A stretch of 64,000 bases of DNA from Sciurus carolinensis (GCF_902686445.1 NC_062232.1:72309440-72373439), one strand, 5' to 3'; shown: positions 34,722 through 47,654, numbered from the stretch's first letter. Notes: generated from the letters alone by a model not told the origin. Program-made: numbers and translations.

Positions 34722-34828
34722 ATCTGGAGGATGGTATGTAGGTCAGTGGTAGAACATGTGCTTAGCCTACTCAAGGCACTGGTTTTGATGCCCAGTGCCT
34801 TAATAAATAAATAAATAAATAAATAAGT
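34722..34828 (+). repeat. ID SINE with (AAAT)n tail
   Basis: GGAGGATGGTATGTAGGTCAG ... TTTTGATGCCCAGTGCC is a diverged ID head; the tail is AAAT repeats. Confidence 0.75.
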
Positions 34829-36279
34829 ATGTGCCTCCATGTTTTGTGTCTAACAATATTTTCCTATATTCTAGTCTAAGGAATTATAGTTTAAAATCAG
34901 TTGTTTTTCAGAAAAAAAGAATATGATTTGTAAATGTCCTTATCTTTAAATTTATTTCTAATTAAGGTATTATTTTCTTCAGGTTATATTTTCAAAATAT
35001 ATTTTAAGGTCAATAAATTTTAAGATGATAATGTCAGATCAAACATATTTTTGCAAAATAAAGGTCATAAAAATTGGGAGCATGTTCCGTTCAACTTTGG
35101 CCATGCAAATCTAGTCTTGGAGGAAATAGTGCATATAATTCTTCTTTATTATCAGCAATGATTACATAGGGAAACAATTCTTTCACACTTGTTTGATAAT
35201 CATGATATTTAAATATGAATGTCTTAGAAGAAAATAGCAGAAAACTATATAACTTAAGATACTTTTAAAAATAGAATTGGTCTTGCAACCATTGGTAATT
35301 TGATTTTTTTGTTCCATGTAATGTTTTAAATTAAGGGGAAAATGTGATATGAAAATTATAGGTGCTTATTTGCTCCATGGTAAGATTATCCAAGGTTCAA
35401 CTCATAGAATAATTTTTGAATGCCATCTTGATTTTAATTAATTATAAAGGTTCAGTGTTATAACATAACTACCTACTTTGAACAATACTTTCAATTAACT
35501 CTTTGAAAAGAATATGTTGGTCAAGATAAAGCAAGTACATACTCATGATTAATTTATTTGCTTATGTGTGTTTTTTTTTTCCCAATGTACACTATGTTTG
35601 TTTCATTTAACAGAATAAATTGCAAATAAATAATTCCTATACAGGTAATCCTACTATATATATTGAATATTGTATGAAATATGAAATATTGTTCATATGT
35701 ATATGAACAGATATCTGAAAGATATCTATTAAATAATTAATAATAAAAATTGAAATATTATGCTGAGGAAACACATGTAGCTATATGATCCTGTCATAAA
35801 AGACTACAATAATCTAATACCAGAAAACTAATTGTTTATGGAATTGTTGAGCTTGTAATATCCTTAGGTTTCTAGTTGCATCATTTTAAATGTAAGAATG
35901 CTTTATTCTAGAGTCAAAAACTGAAGGAGTTTATTTTGATGATGACATACTTGGGAAGAATGAAGAATACTTAAACTTTGGAACTTTTGGAATCTGTAAC
36001 TTTGATAGGTGTTAATATAAATCACTCAACCTCTTGGCATGATGTGTATGATACAAATGACAGAGCACTAGCAAAACATGAGAACCAGTACACATCAAGT
36101 ATATGTCCAAGTGATTAATTTTATTAATATTGTAAAAAATTGAGAGTGATTGTGATTTTCACACACAGAGAACTATGATTAGAAAATAAGAAATATTAGA
36201 CCAAAATATGATCCTCTAAAAGCAAACATCTTACTGAGTTTGGACTCCGGTCCATAGTCTTTAGACTTAAAACCAAACT
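34829..36279. other. AT-rich sequence, nothing recognised
   Basis: No gene or repeat identified in 1.4 kb. Confidence 0.4.
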
Positions 36280-38535
36280 GGTTCATTGCTATGATCAAAA
36301 GACCTGACAAGAACAATGTAGAGGAGGACAAGTTCTTTTGAGACTCAAGGTTTCAGAGGTCCTAGTCCATAAATGGCTGTCTCTACCCTTTGTGTCCAAA
36401 GTGAGGTAGAACATCATGGCAGAAGGATATGGCAGAGAAAATCAGCTCATCATATGGCCATTAGGAAGCAGAGACAGTTCCACTCACCACAGTAAAAATA
36501 AAACCCCCAAAGGTATGCTCCCAGTCACTCACCTCCTCCAGCCACTCCCCACCTGCCTACAGTTACTGTCCAGTAATCCATACCAGTGGATTAGTGTACT
36601 GATTAGGTTAGAGCTCTTTTAACCCAACAATTTCACCTCCAAATGTTCTTGCATTATCATACACAGGGACTTTTGAGAGACAATTCATATCTAAACAGAG
36701 CATTGCATCCCTGGCCCCCAAATGTTTATGTCTATTTCAGAACGCAAAATACATTAGTCCTTGTCTAGAAGTCCACTTGGTCTTAATAGTTTCAGCATTG
36801 CCTAAAATTCCAAGTCTAAAATCTTTTCTGATATTCAAGGCAAACTAGTGTGAGTCCCTGTAAGAATCAAAAGCAAGTTACATACATCCAATATATAATG
36901 CCACAAAAAAAAAAAAACAACGTTTTCCATTCCATAATAGAGACGAAGGTGCATAGAAAGAAGGGGTGGGATCAAAGCAAAATCCAAATCAAAGGGGAAA
37001 AGAAGTCCCGGTCCAGCATCTGTGGCACTTGGCATTGTGATGTTCTCTTCAAAGGACGTGTACAGCTCAATTCCTTTGACTTTGCTGGTTGCAGCCCATG
37101 TGTCCTCTCTTTTGGCTTGTTTATGCTTGATTCCTGATGCTTTACAGTTGTTCACTATCGTGAGCAGGAGTAAAACCTCTAGGGATCATGCCTGTTGCAA
37201 TCTCTGAGTGCCCAGGTGATGCAATCTCTGAGTGCCCAGGTGACTATGCATAGTGAAACAACTTCCTAGACCTCCCTGTGTAAGCAGGGTAACTCAATGG
37301 TCTCTTCTCAAAGGAATTTTGACTTTTATATCCTTGAGTCTGACATGGCTGGGATCTTGCCAATTTGTGAGATGCTGCCATTCCATTTTCTTATTGTCTC
37401 TGGCTAAAATACATAGCATTTCTTTAGTGACTATAGTCTCTTTAATACCCACACCTTCATAAGCCCCAGTTGTACTCACACCATTCTGGCCATACTGCAA
37501 GTCTTTCAAAATTTTCTGCTTTGCTTTCTGCTTCTCATTATCACAGTAAACTTGACTAAATGCTGCCATCAATATCCAATGTCACTGCGTGAACTTGGTG
37601 CTTCCTTGAAATTTCTTCTACTGGATTAATCAGTCTATCGCCTTTAAATTTAGTGTCACAGAAAGTCTCATGACATGAGCAAAATGTAGACAACTTCTTA
37701 CTAGAACATGACATAACCAGTCCAATTTCTGATAGAGTCTTTCTTCTCCTCTGAAACTTCATGATCCCAATCTTCACTTTCCAAAGTCTTATTAGCATTC
37801 TGGTCTTCTGTGCTTCCACCAGAATCACCCATTAACTTCTGCTTGCAATATACTAAAACTTTTCCAACCTGCATCTCTAAACTTATCAAAATTCTTCCCC
37901 CTGCAAAGCATTTTCAAATGGTTCAAAAGCCATATGGTCTGTTTAGTCACAGTAAGGACCCTGCTTCTTAATGCTGATTTGTTTTAGACATCATTTTCAC
38001 CACTGTGACCAAAACACCTGACAAGAATACTTTTCTTTTTTTTTTTTTTTTCTTTGCGGTACTGGGGATTGAACCCAGGGCCTTAGTGCTTGGCAAGGCA
38101 AGCACTCTCTAACTGAGCTATATCCCCAGTCCGACAAGAATACTTTTAGAAGAGGAAAACTTTATTTGGCACTCATGGTTTTAGAGTTCTCAGTCCGTAG
38201 GTGGCTGACTCTTTTGCTTTGTGCCCAAGATGAGGTAGAATATCATGGTGGAAGGGTGGTGAAGAGGAAAGCAACTGGGGACATGGCAATCAGAAAGCAG
38301 AGAGAAAGCCCTACTCACCAAGGAAAAAGTATAAATCCCTAAGGCATGTCCCTAGTGACCTACCAATTCATGCCATAATCTATGTGCCTACAGTTACAGC
38401 CCAATTAATCCACATAAGTGGATTAATTCACTGATTGGGTTACAATACTCATCATATAATCATTTCACCTCTGAACTGTCTTGCATTATCTTACACATGA
38501 ACTTTTGAAGGATATATCATTTCTAAAATATAACA
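36280..38535 (-). mobile_element. Near-complete ERVL-MaLR provirus, antisense
   Basis: Two LTRs in minus orientation, at about 36280-36702 (3' LTR) and 37980-38535 (5' LTR, split by an ID SINE), flank about 1.28 kb of interior. The LTRs share words such as CATCATGGCAGAAG/ATCATGGTGGAAG and TTGCATTATC. The interior aligns, reverse-complemented, with the MaLR at 54407-57124: the complement of 37828-37885 matches 54920-54975. A pyrimidine block at 36707-36720 is the purine tract next to the 3' LTR on the minus strand. MaLRs are non-autonomous and encode no usable polymerase; ORFs here are broken. A 24-bp exact tandem duplication lies at 37196-37243. Confidence 0.82.
38035..38132 (-). mobile_element. 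Young ID SINE, antisense, inserted in the MaLR LTR
   Basis: A T-run, then GCGGTACTGGGGATTGAACC ... AACTGAGCTATATCCCCAG. It is flanked by an exact 15-bp duplication GACAAGAATACTTTT (38020-38034 and 38133-38147). Confidence 0.93.
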
Positions 38536-39594
38536 CTAGAATTAAAATTTAAACCTTCCTTGATCATTGCACTGGCCAAAATATAGACCAGAAATTATTT
38601 AGACCATGAATCAGAACCAAAAAAATATTTAGTCAAACTTACCCTAAAGTTATAATTATGTTTTAAATATTAGAAAATACACAAAGTTACTGTTTTTGTC
38701 AGGGAGAAAATAAGCATAGAATTTTTTGAATATTTCATTTCGCATTAATGCTTTGACATAATATAAATACAGCTATCAATGTTAAGTGTTCAGTATAATT
38801 TTAAGAAATTTCACTATTAAAATATTTAAAGATACATGTGTTACCAATAAATATTTATTGGATATTATAATAAGTACACTGAACCATATGAAATTGCCTA
38901 AATGGCATTCTTTAAACTACTAAATTAGTTTCACGTAGCTCAAGATGATATGTGAAATGAGAAAAATTTCTTATAATACTAGTAATTTTTATCAAAAAAC
39001 TATTTCTTATTCTTTTGCTTTTCACGGTCACATATAGAAAAGAAACTGGATGTTTCTGTAGGATAAAACTTAAAAAAACATTTACTATATATTAATTGCT
39101 AGTGTATGCCTTTGTATGTGTGATGGAAGGGGCTGGTACAAGTATGTACATATGTCACTACAGTATTTTCCAAAGTGCTATCTAATTGAAAATGTCTTGA
39201 GATGATATGTCTGGTAAACACTCTTTAAATGCGTTTTAATAGAAAATAGCCATTTCACTCACTCAAACAGATACTTTGTTTTTTCAGTATTAGATTAAAA
39301 AATGGCTTGAAATACTGACTGGAAAAGAATTATACAATCATCTGCATTTGAAATTTGGTAATGTTAGCAACTAAAACCTGTATTACTACATACATGGGTT
39401 TGATTAAATAACTCTTCTTATGGTGTATCTTTGAATTTTCATCTATCACTTGTCTACATTTCTCTTTAATAAATGCAACATAGTATACATCTATAAACAT
39501 AAATAGTCTAGGTAATAAGGGAAGTAAAATTATATAATTGAAGATTTTGTGTTATGTGATAGCCTTACAACCAGACCAAAAGCTTTCTACAACA
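38536..39594. other. AT-rich sequence, nothing recognised
   Basis: No gene or repeat identified. Confidence 0.4.
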
Positions 39595-39597
39595 ATT

Positions 39598-39772
39598 AGA
39601 AGTTTCACAGCAGCTCCGGAGGCTGAGGCTAGCAAAAGCAAGGTGCTAAGCAACTCAGTGAGACCCTGTCTCTTAATAAAATATAAAATAGGGCTGGGCA
39701 TGTGGCTCAGTGGTGGAGGACCCTGAGTTCAATCAACACTAAAAAACAAAACAAAACAAAACAAAAAAACAA
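39598..39772 (+). repeat. B1-dID composite SINE
   Basis: Truncated B1 part (GCAGCTCCGGAGGCTGAGGC), ID part GGGCTGGGCATGTGGCTCAG, and a CAAAA-repeat tail. Confidence 0.83.
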
Positions 39773-40590
39773 CTAAAAATTTCAGTTAAAAATAACTATC
39801 ATACTAACATAACTAAATGCATAGTTGTAGTTTAAGAAAAATTTTTAAAAATTCTAGGGTCCAAAAATAAAGAAGATCATAGGACTAGAGCAATGAGACA
39901 GACCTACTTTTCTGAAATCATGTCCTGATCTCACTGAGTAAGATCACTGTGTTTGAATGAATTCAGAGGCCAGGAAATAAGGGATTGAAACTGAGAAGAA
40001 TGGGTAGTTAATATTGAGCCCTTGCACACAGCTAACATCATTGAAGCCCTGTATCTTCTATGAAATGGTAAAGTAAAAATAATGTGTTAACCATCAAAGA
40101 AATTCCTTAGTAAAACTTTCTTATATCTGCTTGAGATTTAGGTGGATATGGGAAGTAGGATAATCTTGAAATGTTTCTTGTGGTCTCCATCCTGGTGTTG
40201 TTCTCATTATTATGCTATATTACATTACAAAGGGATTTTGCAAATAAAAGGTTAATATTCAGGTAAGTGTAATATTGTATGATTATCCATTTCTCCAACT
40301 GATTGCAGATAGGAAAGTCAGAGAGATTTAAGGCATGTGTCGGTTATAATGCTTGGGAGGTTCTCCATTGCTGGAGCCATTGGTGAGGACCTGAGTGACC
40401 TCTAGTTGCTAAGAGCATTCCTCAGCGAACAACTAACATAACGGTGGAAATACTAGTCCTACTGCTCTAGAAAATTAATTCTGCCAACAGTCTGATGGAG
40501 CTTACCAGATCTGTAATTGAGCCTCAAGATGAGAACATAGCCCAGGCAATATTTTGACTTCGACCATATAAAATGATGTAAAGAACCTTG
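39773..40590. other. Unrecognised sequence
   Basis: No gene or repeat identified. Confidence 0.4.
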
Positions 40591-40787
40591 GAGGTGGGGT
40601 GTGGTGGTGCATACCTGTAATCTCAGTGGCTCGGGAAGCTGAGACAGGAGGATCACGAGTTCAAAGTCAGCCTCAGTACAAGCGAGGCACTAGGCAACTC
40701 AGTGACACCTTGTCTCTAAATAAAATACAAAAAATGACTGGGGATGTGGCTCAGTGGGTGAGTGTCCATAAGTTTAATCCCTGGCAC

Positions 40788-40818
<31 letters not shown>
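40591..40818 (+). repeat. B1-dID composite SINE with long poly(A)
   Basis: Well-preserved copy: GGTGTGGTGGTGCATACCTG, AGCTGAGACAGGAGGATCAC, ID part GACTGGGGATGTGGCTCAG, and a 31-bp A-run at 40788-40818. Confidence 0.9.
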
Positions 40819-40820
<2 letters not shown>

Positions 40821-41989
40821 CACCAAAAACCTTGTGAACCCATACAAATTCATGAAACATGGGGGCAACTATAAGGAAACAAATTGTTTGTGTTTTAAGA
40901 CACCAAGTTATTGAAATTTTATTATGCAGAAATATAAATCAAATGCATATATTTGCCTAAATCTTGAGAAAAATAAAACCGAGTGATTAATGTATTTTCC
41001 TAGAAGATAATATGAATAATTTAATAACTGGTATTGAGATAACTAATTGCATTTCTACATTTTTATTGGAAAATATTCCACTAGATAAAATATGTGAATG
41101 TAACAAAATAAACCAATTAATGTATTAGGTGAAAATAAGAGAAAGTAATTTCTAGTCCTGGTGTAAAAACACATTCATGATTATGGCTCAAATACAGAGA
41201 GAAGAAAAATAATTCAAATATTCACTACAAAATATAATGAAAATTACTCCATGGTATAAAACATCATAACAAAGTTAAAAGGTAAATATTTTGCATAGTT
41301 AATTCCAGAGGTCATCATGCATGCATGCATTCATCTATATATCAGAGAAATGAACAAACAACCTGATAAAAACATATGAAAAGTTTATTAACACTTATAA
41401 AACTATAAAACATGTGACATTTAATTTTCTCATAAGGAAGAAAGGCAATTTAAATCTTCATTGAAATAATATTTTATCTGTGATATTTACAAAAACAAAC
41501 ATGCTTGATAATACAAAAAGTTGGTGAAGCTGCAAGAAAGCAGCTTTTTCATTCTTTGTCTGTGGGTTATGAAATGTTATGATCTCCTACTAGATAATTT
41601 GAGAATAACTGTCAAAACTGCAAATTCATTTACTGTAGTATTCTGCAGTCCCATTCCTGAAGGTATTCTACAAGGATGCATTTGAAAAAACTATAAACAT
41701 AGTTGACAAATACAAGCGTAAAATATAAATTATTGAAAAAATAATCAATTAAACATCTATAGTGTACTGATAGTACATTCCTACAATGCAGTTGCTTAAA
41801 AAGATGGACATTTGTCATGTACTGATGGGAAAAATACAGAAGATGTTGTTCCATAGCAGGATTTATGTAAGAAATAGAGGAAAATCACCCATATATGTGT
41901 TTTATTTGACTTTGCATAGTACATTTTATAATTATATATAAAAATTATTGAGTGGTTATCTGTAGGGGTTAGGAATTATTTTAGATGTG
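40819..41989. other. AT-rich sequence, nothing recognised
   Basis: No gene or repeat identified. 41990-41995 (GAAAAG) is the left target duplication of the LTR that follows. Confidence 0.4.
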
Positions 41990-41995
41990 GAAAAG

Positions 41996-42808
41996 TGTTG
42001 GGGGCTATGCCATGCAAACTCTCCGAAGATGGAGCCTGGCAGCCAGCCAGAAGCTGTTTTGATCACATTAAAGGTACGCGTGCACAGGTGTTCTCAAGTG
42101 CTCCTGCTTGCGCCTGCTCGTGATTGGGCAGCTGGCTCCTCACCTGATCTCAACTGGCGTGGCTCCGCCCTCCGCCTCTTGGAGGGAATATAAGCGGACA
42201 CTAGGTAGTAGAGAAAGGAGCAACAGCAGGCAGAGAAAAGTGACAAGGAGTAAGGAGCAGCAGCAGGCAGAGAAAAGTGACAAGGAGTAAGGAGCAGCAG
42301 CAGGCAGAGAAAAGTGACAAGGAGTAAAGAGCAGCAGCATGCAGAGAAAAGTGACAAGGAGTAAGGAGCGACAGTAAGAGGAGCAGCTAGCAGAAAGAAA
42401 CAGAGAAGCCATTAGCAGAAAGGAAGAAGAAGAAGAGGCAAGCAGATAGAAACAGCGAGTAGAGGCAGCAGGGGAAGATAGATCGCAGAGTGGAGAGCGG
42501 AGAACTGAGAACACATCTTTAGGTTGCAGATCACAGATTGCAGTATGCGGACACATCCCTAAAGCATCTTAGGTAGACGAACCCTTAGTTCACAGGATGC
42601 AGGACGCACCTTTAAGAAGCAGCAGCAAAACTAAGAAGATAAGATTTCTGAAAGTGTAGTCTCTCTCTCTCTCTTAAGCAAAGTCGTTCTCTCTTATGCA
42701 AAGCCTCTCTCTCTCTCCACTTAAAGCAAGTAAACCTCCTTCCCTCCGTCCTCTATACCGGCGCAAAGAGTTGCTGCAGGTGGTGACAAATTGCCATGGG
42801 CTGCGACA
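41996..42808 (+). mobile_element. Solo LTR, ERV2-like, with an internal minisatellite
   Basis: An 813-bp GC-rich unit from TGTTGGGGGCT to CTGCGACA. GAAAAG flanks both sides exactly (41990-41995 and 42809-42814); a 6-bp duplication is typical of ERV2/betaretrovirus-like integrases. A TATA-like AATATAAG lies at 42187-42194. The presumed R/U5 part holds a 37-bp tandem array and then a TC repeat (42660-42674). No internal retroviral sequence follows. The GC content contrasts sharply with the AT-rich flanks. Confidence 0.85.
42215..42370 (+). repeat. 37-bp minisatellite inside the LTR, about 4 units
   Basis: The word TGACAAGGAGTAA recurs at 42241, 42278, 42315 and 42352, each exactly 37 bp apart. 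Units consist of a CAGCAGCAGGCAGAG part and the AAAAGTGACAAGGAGTAAGG part. Purine-rich on the plus strand. Confidence 0.95.
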
Positions 42809-42814
42809 GAAAAG

Positions 42815-43324
42815 GGAGGAATGTGGTAGTACACACTTTGGCATCCTTTTTCTTATCTTCTTGATCAACCTCTGATTTCAGAATGAGCTCTTTTTGACAA
42901 TTGCTGTACAATTTAGTGGAGTCCAGTTTAAAACCTGTAACTTTCCACTGAAAACTATGAAGCCCTGAAAGATTGCTTAGCTCAAGTCTAATCATTTGAT
43001 TTCTTCAAGAACAATTTTTAATCACCCACCTCAAATTCTGAGACAAATTCTGCACAATGCTTCAGAGAATTCTCTGAATGAGTCCCAGAATGAGTCCTAG
43101 TTGCTCACTGTAGTACCCAGATCAATAAGGTACCATTTACTGCTTTATAATTCTTACCCAAAGGATGCTATCACTATTCTCTCCTTCCTGTTTAGTGAAA
43201 TCAACTATTATGTAAACTGTGTGCAGTGATCCACTTGCCTTCAGCTCTGAATTAAAACTAATATCCAATAAGTATATATGTTTTAATACAGCTTTGATTT
43301 TGAACCACTTAAGTATAATTTTGC
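42815..43324. other. Unrecognised sequence
   Basis: No gene or repeat identified. Confidence 0.4.
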
Positions 43325-43512
43325 TCTGTGTGGTAACCCACAACTATAATCCCAATGACTTGTGAGGCTGAGGCAGGGAAGAACACAAATTTGAGGCAAG
43401 CCTTGGCAACTTAAGGAGAACCTGTCTCAAAATAAAAATTAAAAAGGACTGGGGATATAGCTCAATGATAAAGTGTTGATGGGTTCAGCCCCCAGTATCA
43501 AAAACAAACAAA
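43325..43512 (+). repeat. B1-dID composite SINE
   Basis: GTGGTAACCCACAACTATAATCC, TGTGAGGCTGAGGCAGGGAAG, ID part GGACTGGGGATATAGCTCAA, and a CAAA tail. Confidence 0.85.
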
Positions 43513-43827
43513 TTAAAAAACAGACACTAAATTCAGAAGTCTGAAATACTAGTCCTAGTCATAATTTGGAGTTAGAGGAGTTTTTAGAAATTCCTTAGAG
43601 GAAAAAAATCAGCTATTAAAATTCTGAAAATAATTTAACATAATCTAAGTGTAAGATCTACAAATAATTACAAGTTCAGTCCTAGAGTCCTCACATGTCC
43701 AGGAATGGACTGCATATTTAACAATATCTGTATAAGTATTTTGATAATCATAAATAACTGAAAATAATGTGAATGTACATTAACTATAGATCAATGAATT
43801 CTGTTGTAGTTATAAAATTTAATTCTA
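43513..43827. other. AT-rich sequence, nothing recognised
   Basis: No gene or repeat identified between two SINEs. Confidence 0.4.
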
Positions 43828-44046
43828 TAGCAAGACATGGTGCCCTACGCCTGTAATCCAGTGGCTGGGGAGTCTGGGGCAGAGGATTGTGAGTTCAAAG
43901 TCAGTCTCAGCAACTTAGTGAGGTCCTGAACAAATTAAAGAGACCCTGTCTAAATAAAATATTAAAAAAATAAAGGGCTGGTAATGTGGCTTAGTGGTTA
44001 AGTGCGCCTGGGTTCAATCCCTGGTAACAAAAAAAAAAAAAAAAAA
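43828..44046 (+). repeat. B1-dID composite SINE
   Basis: CAAGACATGGTGCCCTACGC, GTGGCTGGGGAGTCTGGGG, ID part GGGCTGGTAATGTGGCTTAG ... GTTCAATCCCTGGTAAC, A-run to 44046. Confidence 0.88.
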
Positions 44047-45539
44047 TTAATTCTATTCAATACTGAAAATGAGCTAGTGTTCCACCTATAAAAGTGAATG
44101 ACTATCACAAAGATAATGCTAAATTTAAAAACATACTGCAGAGAGTACATAAACCATTATAAATAAAGAATATTAAAACATTCAAAACATGCTTATTGTT
44201 TAGGGACATATACAAGTGCAGTGAAAAATAAAGATTTGGTAATGCTAATCACCAAGTTATAGTGATTACCTCTAAGGAAAAGGCAGTGCAATAAACAGAA
44301 AATAGTTATGCTATAAACTTCAAAAATATAAGTTTTAATGTCTTAAGTTTAGTTGCACATAGAAGAGTATTCCTTATATTCCTGTCTATACTTTCTTTGA
44401 TAGGCTTAGACTATTTCACAACACATTTCAAAAAAGTGAAAAATAACATAATGCTAAATGATTATAGTAAAGGTTAAAGAAATTTTTTCAGTTAGTTTGT
44501 CTGCCAGTGTTGTTGAATTTTTTTTTCAAGATTTCTTCTGACTCGAATATTTTTGAGGGAATATTTCTAGGTAGCATCCATTTGTTGGAATACTTATTAC
44601 TGAGTATTTAATTCTCTCTCCTCTCTCCAACTATGACAAAAGACATCACAGTAAGCAAGAGTTTGAAGCCATACCATATACCTATTTTCAAAATAAAATA
44701 TTAGTTCCAGCACATTGTCTACAATTTTATTTCCATAAAAAGGCATGCAATTATTGTTTGTACAATAAATATTTCCCACAGTTAGCTGCTGACAGAAATC
44801 ACCTATATAGAACTAGTACATAGTAAAACAAACCTAATTAAAACTGTAGGATTTTTCTTTTATTGTATACAAAATGATTTTTATATTTATTGACATTCCA
44901 GTTTGCTGATACTTATTATTAAGTAAAATTTATTTCTTATTTTTAAAGATTTAACAGATTTTCTCAATCTACCATTATTTTTTATCAGAATGCTAAACTG
45001 ACCAACAACAGGAATAAAACATATCAGGTTGTTATATATCCAGACTGTCTTGGTACACTGCTAATTAGAATGTCAAGTATTCAACATGAATTCCTTCAGA
45101 AGAGATATTAAACTGAAATGCCTTCTGCCCAGGGATGACGTATGTCTAGTTGGAGTAAGGAGAAAGGACTGAAAAATGATGAGGGGTACCTACGGTCTGA
45201 CCAATATATTCCTTTACACAAGCAATAAACTATCCTGCGTCACCTGTGGTGCAAAAGGACTTATTCCTGAATCTGCTTTATCTTTTATTATACCAACTTT
45301 TTATTATCAGTACATGCAACTCTGAAAAATGCTATATTATCCGTTTAAATAAGAATAATTTTCAAATCTGCTTTTTTAAACACTCATATTTTACATTTTT
45401 CCTTTTTCTATTGCATTTCTTCACCATTTTCCTTCTCCCCATATATATCAGTGTTTGCATGTTTGTGTGTGTGTGTATTTTAGTGGGAGTTTAGTTCAAT
45501 TGGCTAGGCTTCAAATGTAATAGCTATCACATGTACAAT
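44047..45539. other. AT-rich sequence, nothing recognised
   Basis: 1.5 kb with no gene or repeat identified; a short TG tract near 45464-45475. Confidence 0.4.
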
Positions 45540-45574
45540 TCATTTTTTTGCTGTTGTATTGTTTCTTGGTTTTA

Positions 45575-45925
45575 GTACCTTATACCTACATAATAGTGTG
45601 GTTCATTTTGATATGTTCATTAATGCATATAATATAATTTTCTCCATTTCAATTTCAGCACTACCCACTTCCTTCCCCTTGTTCCCTTTCCTCTACTCTA
45701 ATGGTCTTCTTTTTATTTATTTATTTACTTATATTTAATTGATGCACTATAGTTATGTATAAAATTGGTATGCATTGTGGTATATTCACACATGCACCTA
45801 GCATAATTTGGTCAACTTCATTTCTCTGTTCTTCACCTTTTGCCTACTCTCCTCTCTTCCCCTTGGTTCCCCACTTCTACTCTACTTATCTCCCTTTTGT
45901 GCCATGGTCTTTTTCCATGCAGAAT
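45575..45925. repeat. Two diverged tandem copies of a T/C-rich unit
   Basis: 45580-45712 and 45742-45920 share an order of words: TATA-containing start, TTCATTNTG/GCATTGTGG, TAATNTAATTT/CATAATTTGG, then CTTCCCCTTGTTCCC/CTTCCCCTTGGTTCCCC and CTCTACT. Probably an old L1 3'-UTR-type repeat; the family is not certain. Confidence 0.5.
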
Positions 45926-47095
45926 CTTCGCATTTCATCTGTTTAAATATATTGCTTCCCTAGACCAGTCACAGTTAATTTATTTGAGATACAAATATAC
46001 AATGCACTGAAACAAGTGATACCTTAGAAACTAAAACAGTATAATTAATGTACCTAATGCCGAGTTTTTCTTGAACTTCAGACAGAATTATGGCATTGCA
46101 GTTTCATGCCACAGACTAGATAAGAGAAAGATTAAAATCTATTTCTATACTACTTTGGGTAGTGTTAACACCAAGACAGCTATTCCCTTAACATGCTTAA
46201 CTGAGCAGGAGTATTTGAGGTATTACTGTTAGCATAGCACCAAGGTTAACATGCTCATTTTTTTTAGCTTGGCAATAGATTAAAATGTAGAATTAGATTA
46301 AATAGGCTCAAAATTCTGTTGGAAAAGTTTCAAGTCTTTTAATAAGCCTAAATTTGAATAATTTCCTAACAAGTAGATAAAGTATTTAAATATGTTCAAA
46401 GATTGGTAATGGTGTATATATTTGGTACATTAAACAATCTTAATTTCACTCAGTTTATCATGTCAAATAGTGAAAAGTAAAAAGAAATTATTTAGGTTTC
46501 CCGTATTTCCAGAAAAGAATGGATTGGAGCTATATCATCTATCACAAAATTTGCATGTAGCACCATTACCATGGAATCCAAATACGAAAGCATGATAATG
46601 GGAAGAGAAAAATATTTTTTAAAAATGTGTTAAATGTGCTGTTTGTGCTCTCCATGTAATTAATCTCTTTCCTATTTTAGTTTATGGCAAGTTACCTGAA
46701 TGTTATAAAAAGTGATCAATAAACTTACAGTGCAAAATATGCTATTTTGAAGTAGTTAAGAACTCAGTTATTATAAGTCTCCCTCAACCAAAGTATCTAT
46801 TTTTCCCATTGGGTGACACTAAAATGTATCTTGATTTTGAAATGCACTATGAAAAAATGACAAGTTTTAAAAATTCATTCAGAAATAAAGAAAAAATCAG
46901 TCTTCTTAGCTGTCACTTCAAAATATGAATCTTGGTCCATAAACTATCCTTTAAACCAAATAAATTATAAATGTGGCATCCTTGACAATGCTTCTATTAG
47001 CATCGGATCTGTTATTTTGCTGCTGCCATTATTCTCCCTTCCCACCACCATTTATAACCTAGATTGCTAGCCCACAAACTTCCTAGTCAGTCGTT
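45926..47095. other. AT-rich sequence, nothing recognised
   Basis: No gene or repeat identified. Confidence 0.4.
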
Positions 47096-47097
47096 GG

Positions 47098-47400
47098 TTT
47101 GTTGTTATTAGTCCATGAAATTCCACAACTTAAGAATGGCTCCACCATTCTTTCTCTCTTTTTTTCTCTCTCCTCCTCACTCTTACTCTCTCTCACTAGC
47201 TCTCGCTTTTGCTATCGATCTTGCTCTTGCTCTCTCATGCTAACTCTGCCTCTTGCTATCGCTCTCTCTCATTTTCTCTCTTTCTCTCTCACCCTGTGGG
47301 TACACACTGCCTGTTGACTTAATAAAATCTCTTGCGTAAGTTCTTGTGTCCAGAGTGGTTTCTGGGTGCTTTCAGCTTCATCCTTTGATTATTTTATTAA
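47098..47400 (+). repeat. Possible LTR fragment, TC-rich U3/R with AATAAA
   Basis: A TC-rich stretch (47143-47290) leads to TTGACTTAATAAAATCTCTTG and then TGTCCAGAGTGGTTTCTGGG, the arrangement of an R/U5 boundary in an ERV LTR. Neither end nor a target duplication could be defined. Confidence 0.35.
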
Positions 47401-47654
47401 TTCCAATCAGTGCCCAATGCTGATGACTGCAAAAGCCAGGGAGAACAATTGATGGCTGCACTTGTTGCACATAACTCAGTTTGGGTGTTGAGAAACTGTA
47501 AATATCTTTACAGTGTTTTGGAAATTCCCTACGTAATGCAGCAGAAACCAACTCTCACAATTGCAACCCCAAAACAGGTTCCCAAGCCTCTCAGGTAAGG
47601 TACAAAGAAAGAAAAAAACCACCATCAGTGTAATACATTTGCAACATATTATTC

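Noticed and set aside
42215..42370. Regular 37-bp repeats that could suggest a CRISPR array
   Set aside because: Units are contiguous with no spacers, and the context is a mammalian ERV LTR.
42140..42556. 138-residue Leu/Cys/Ser-rich minus-strand ORF
   Set aside because: It is the translation of the 37-bp minisatellite inside the solo LTR.
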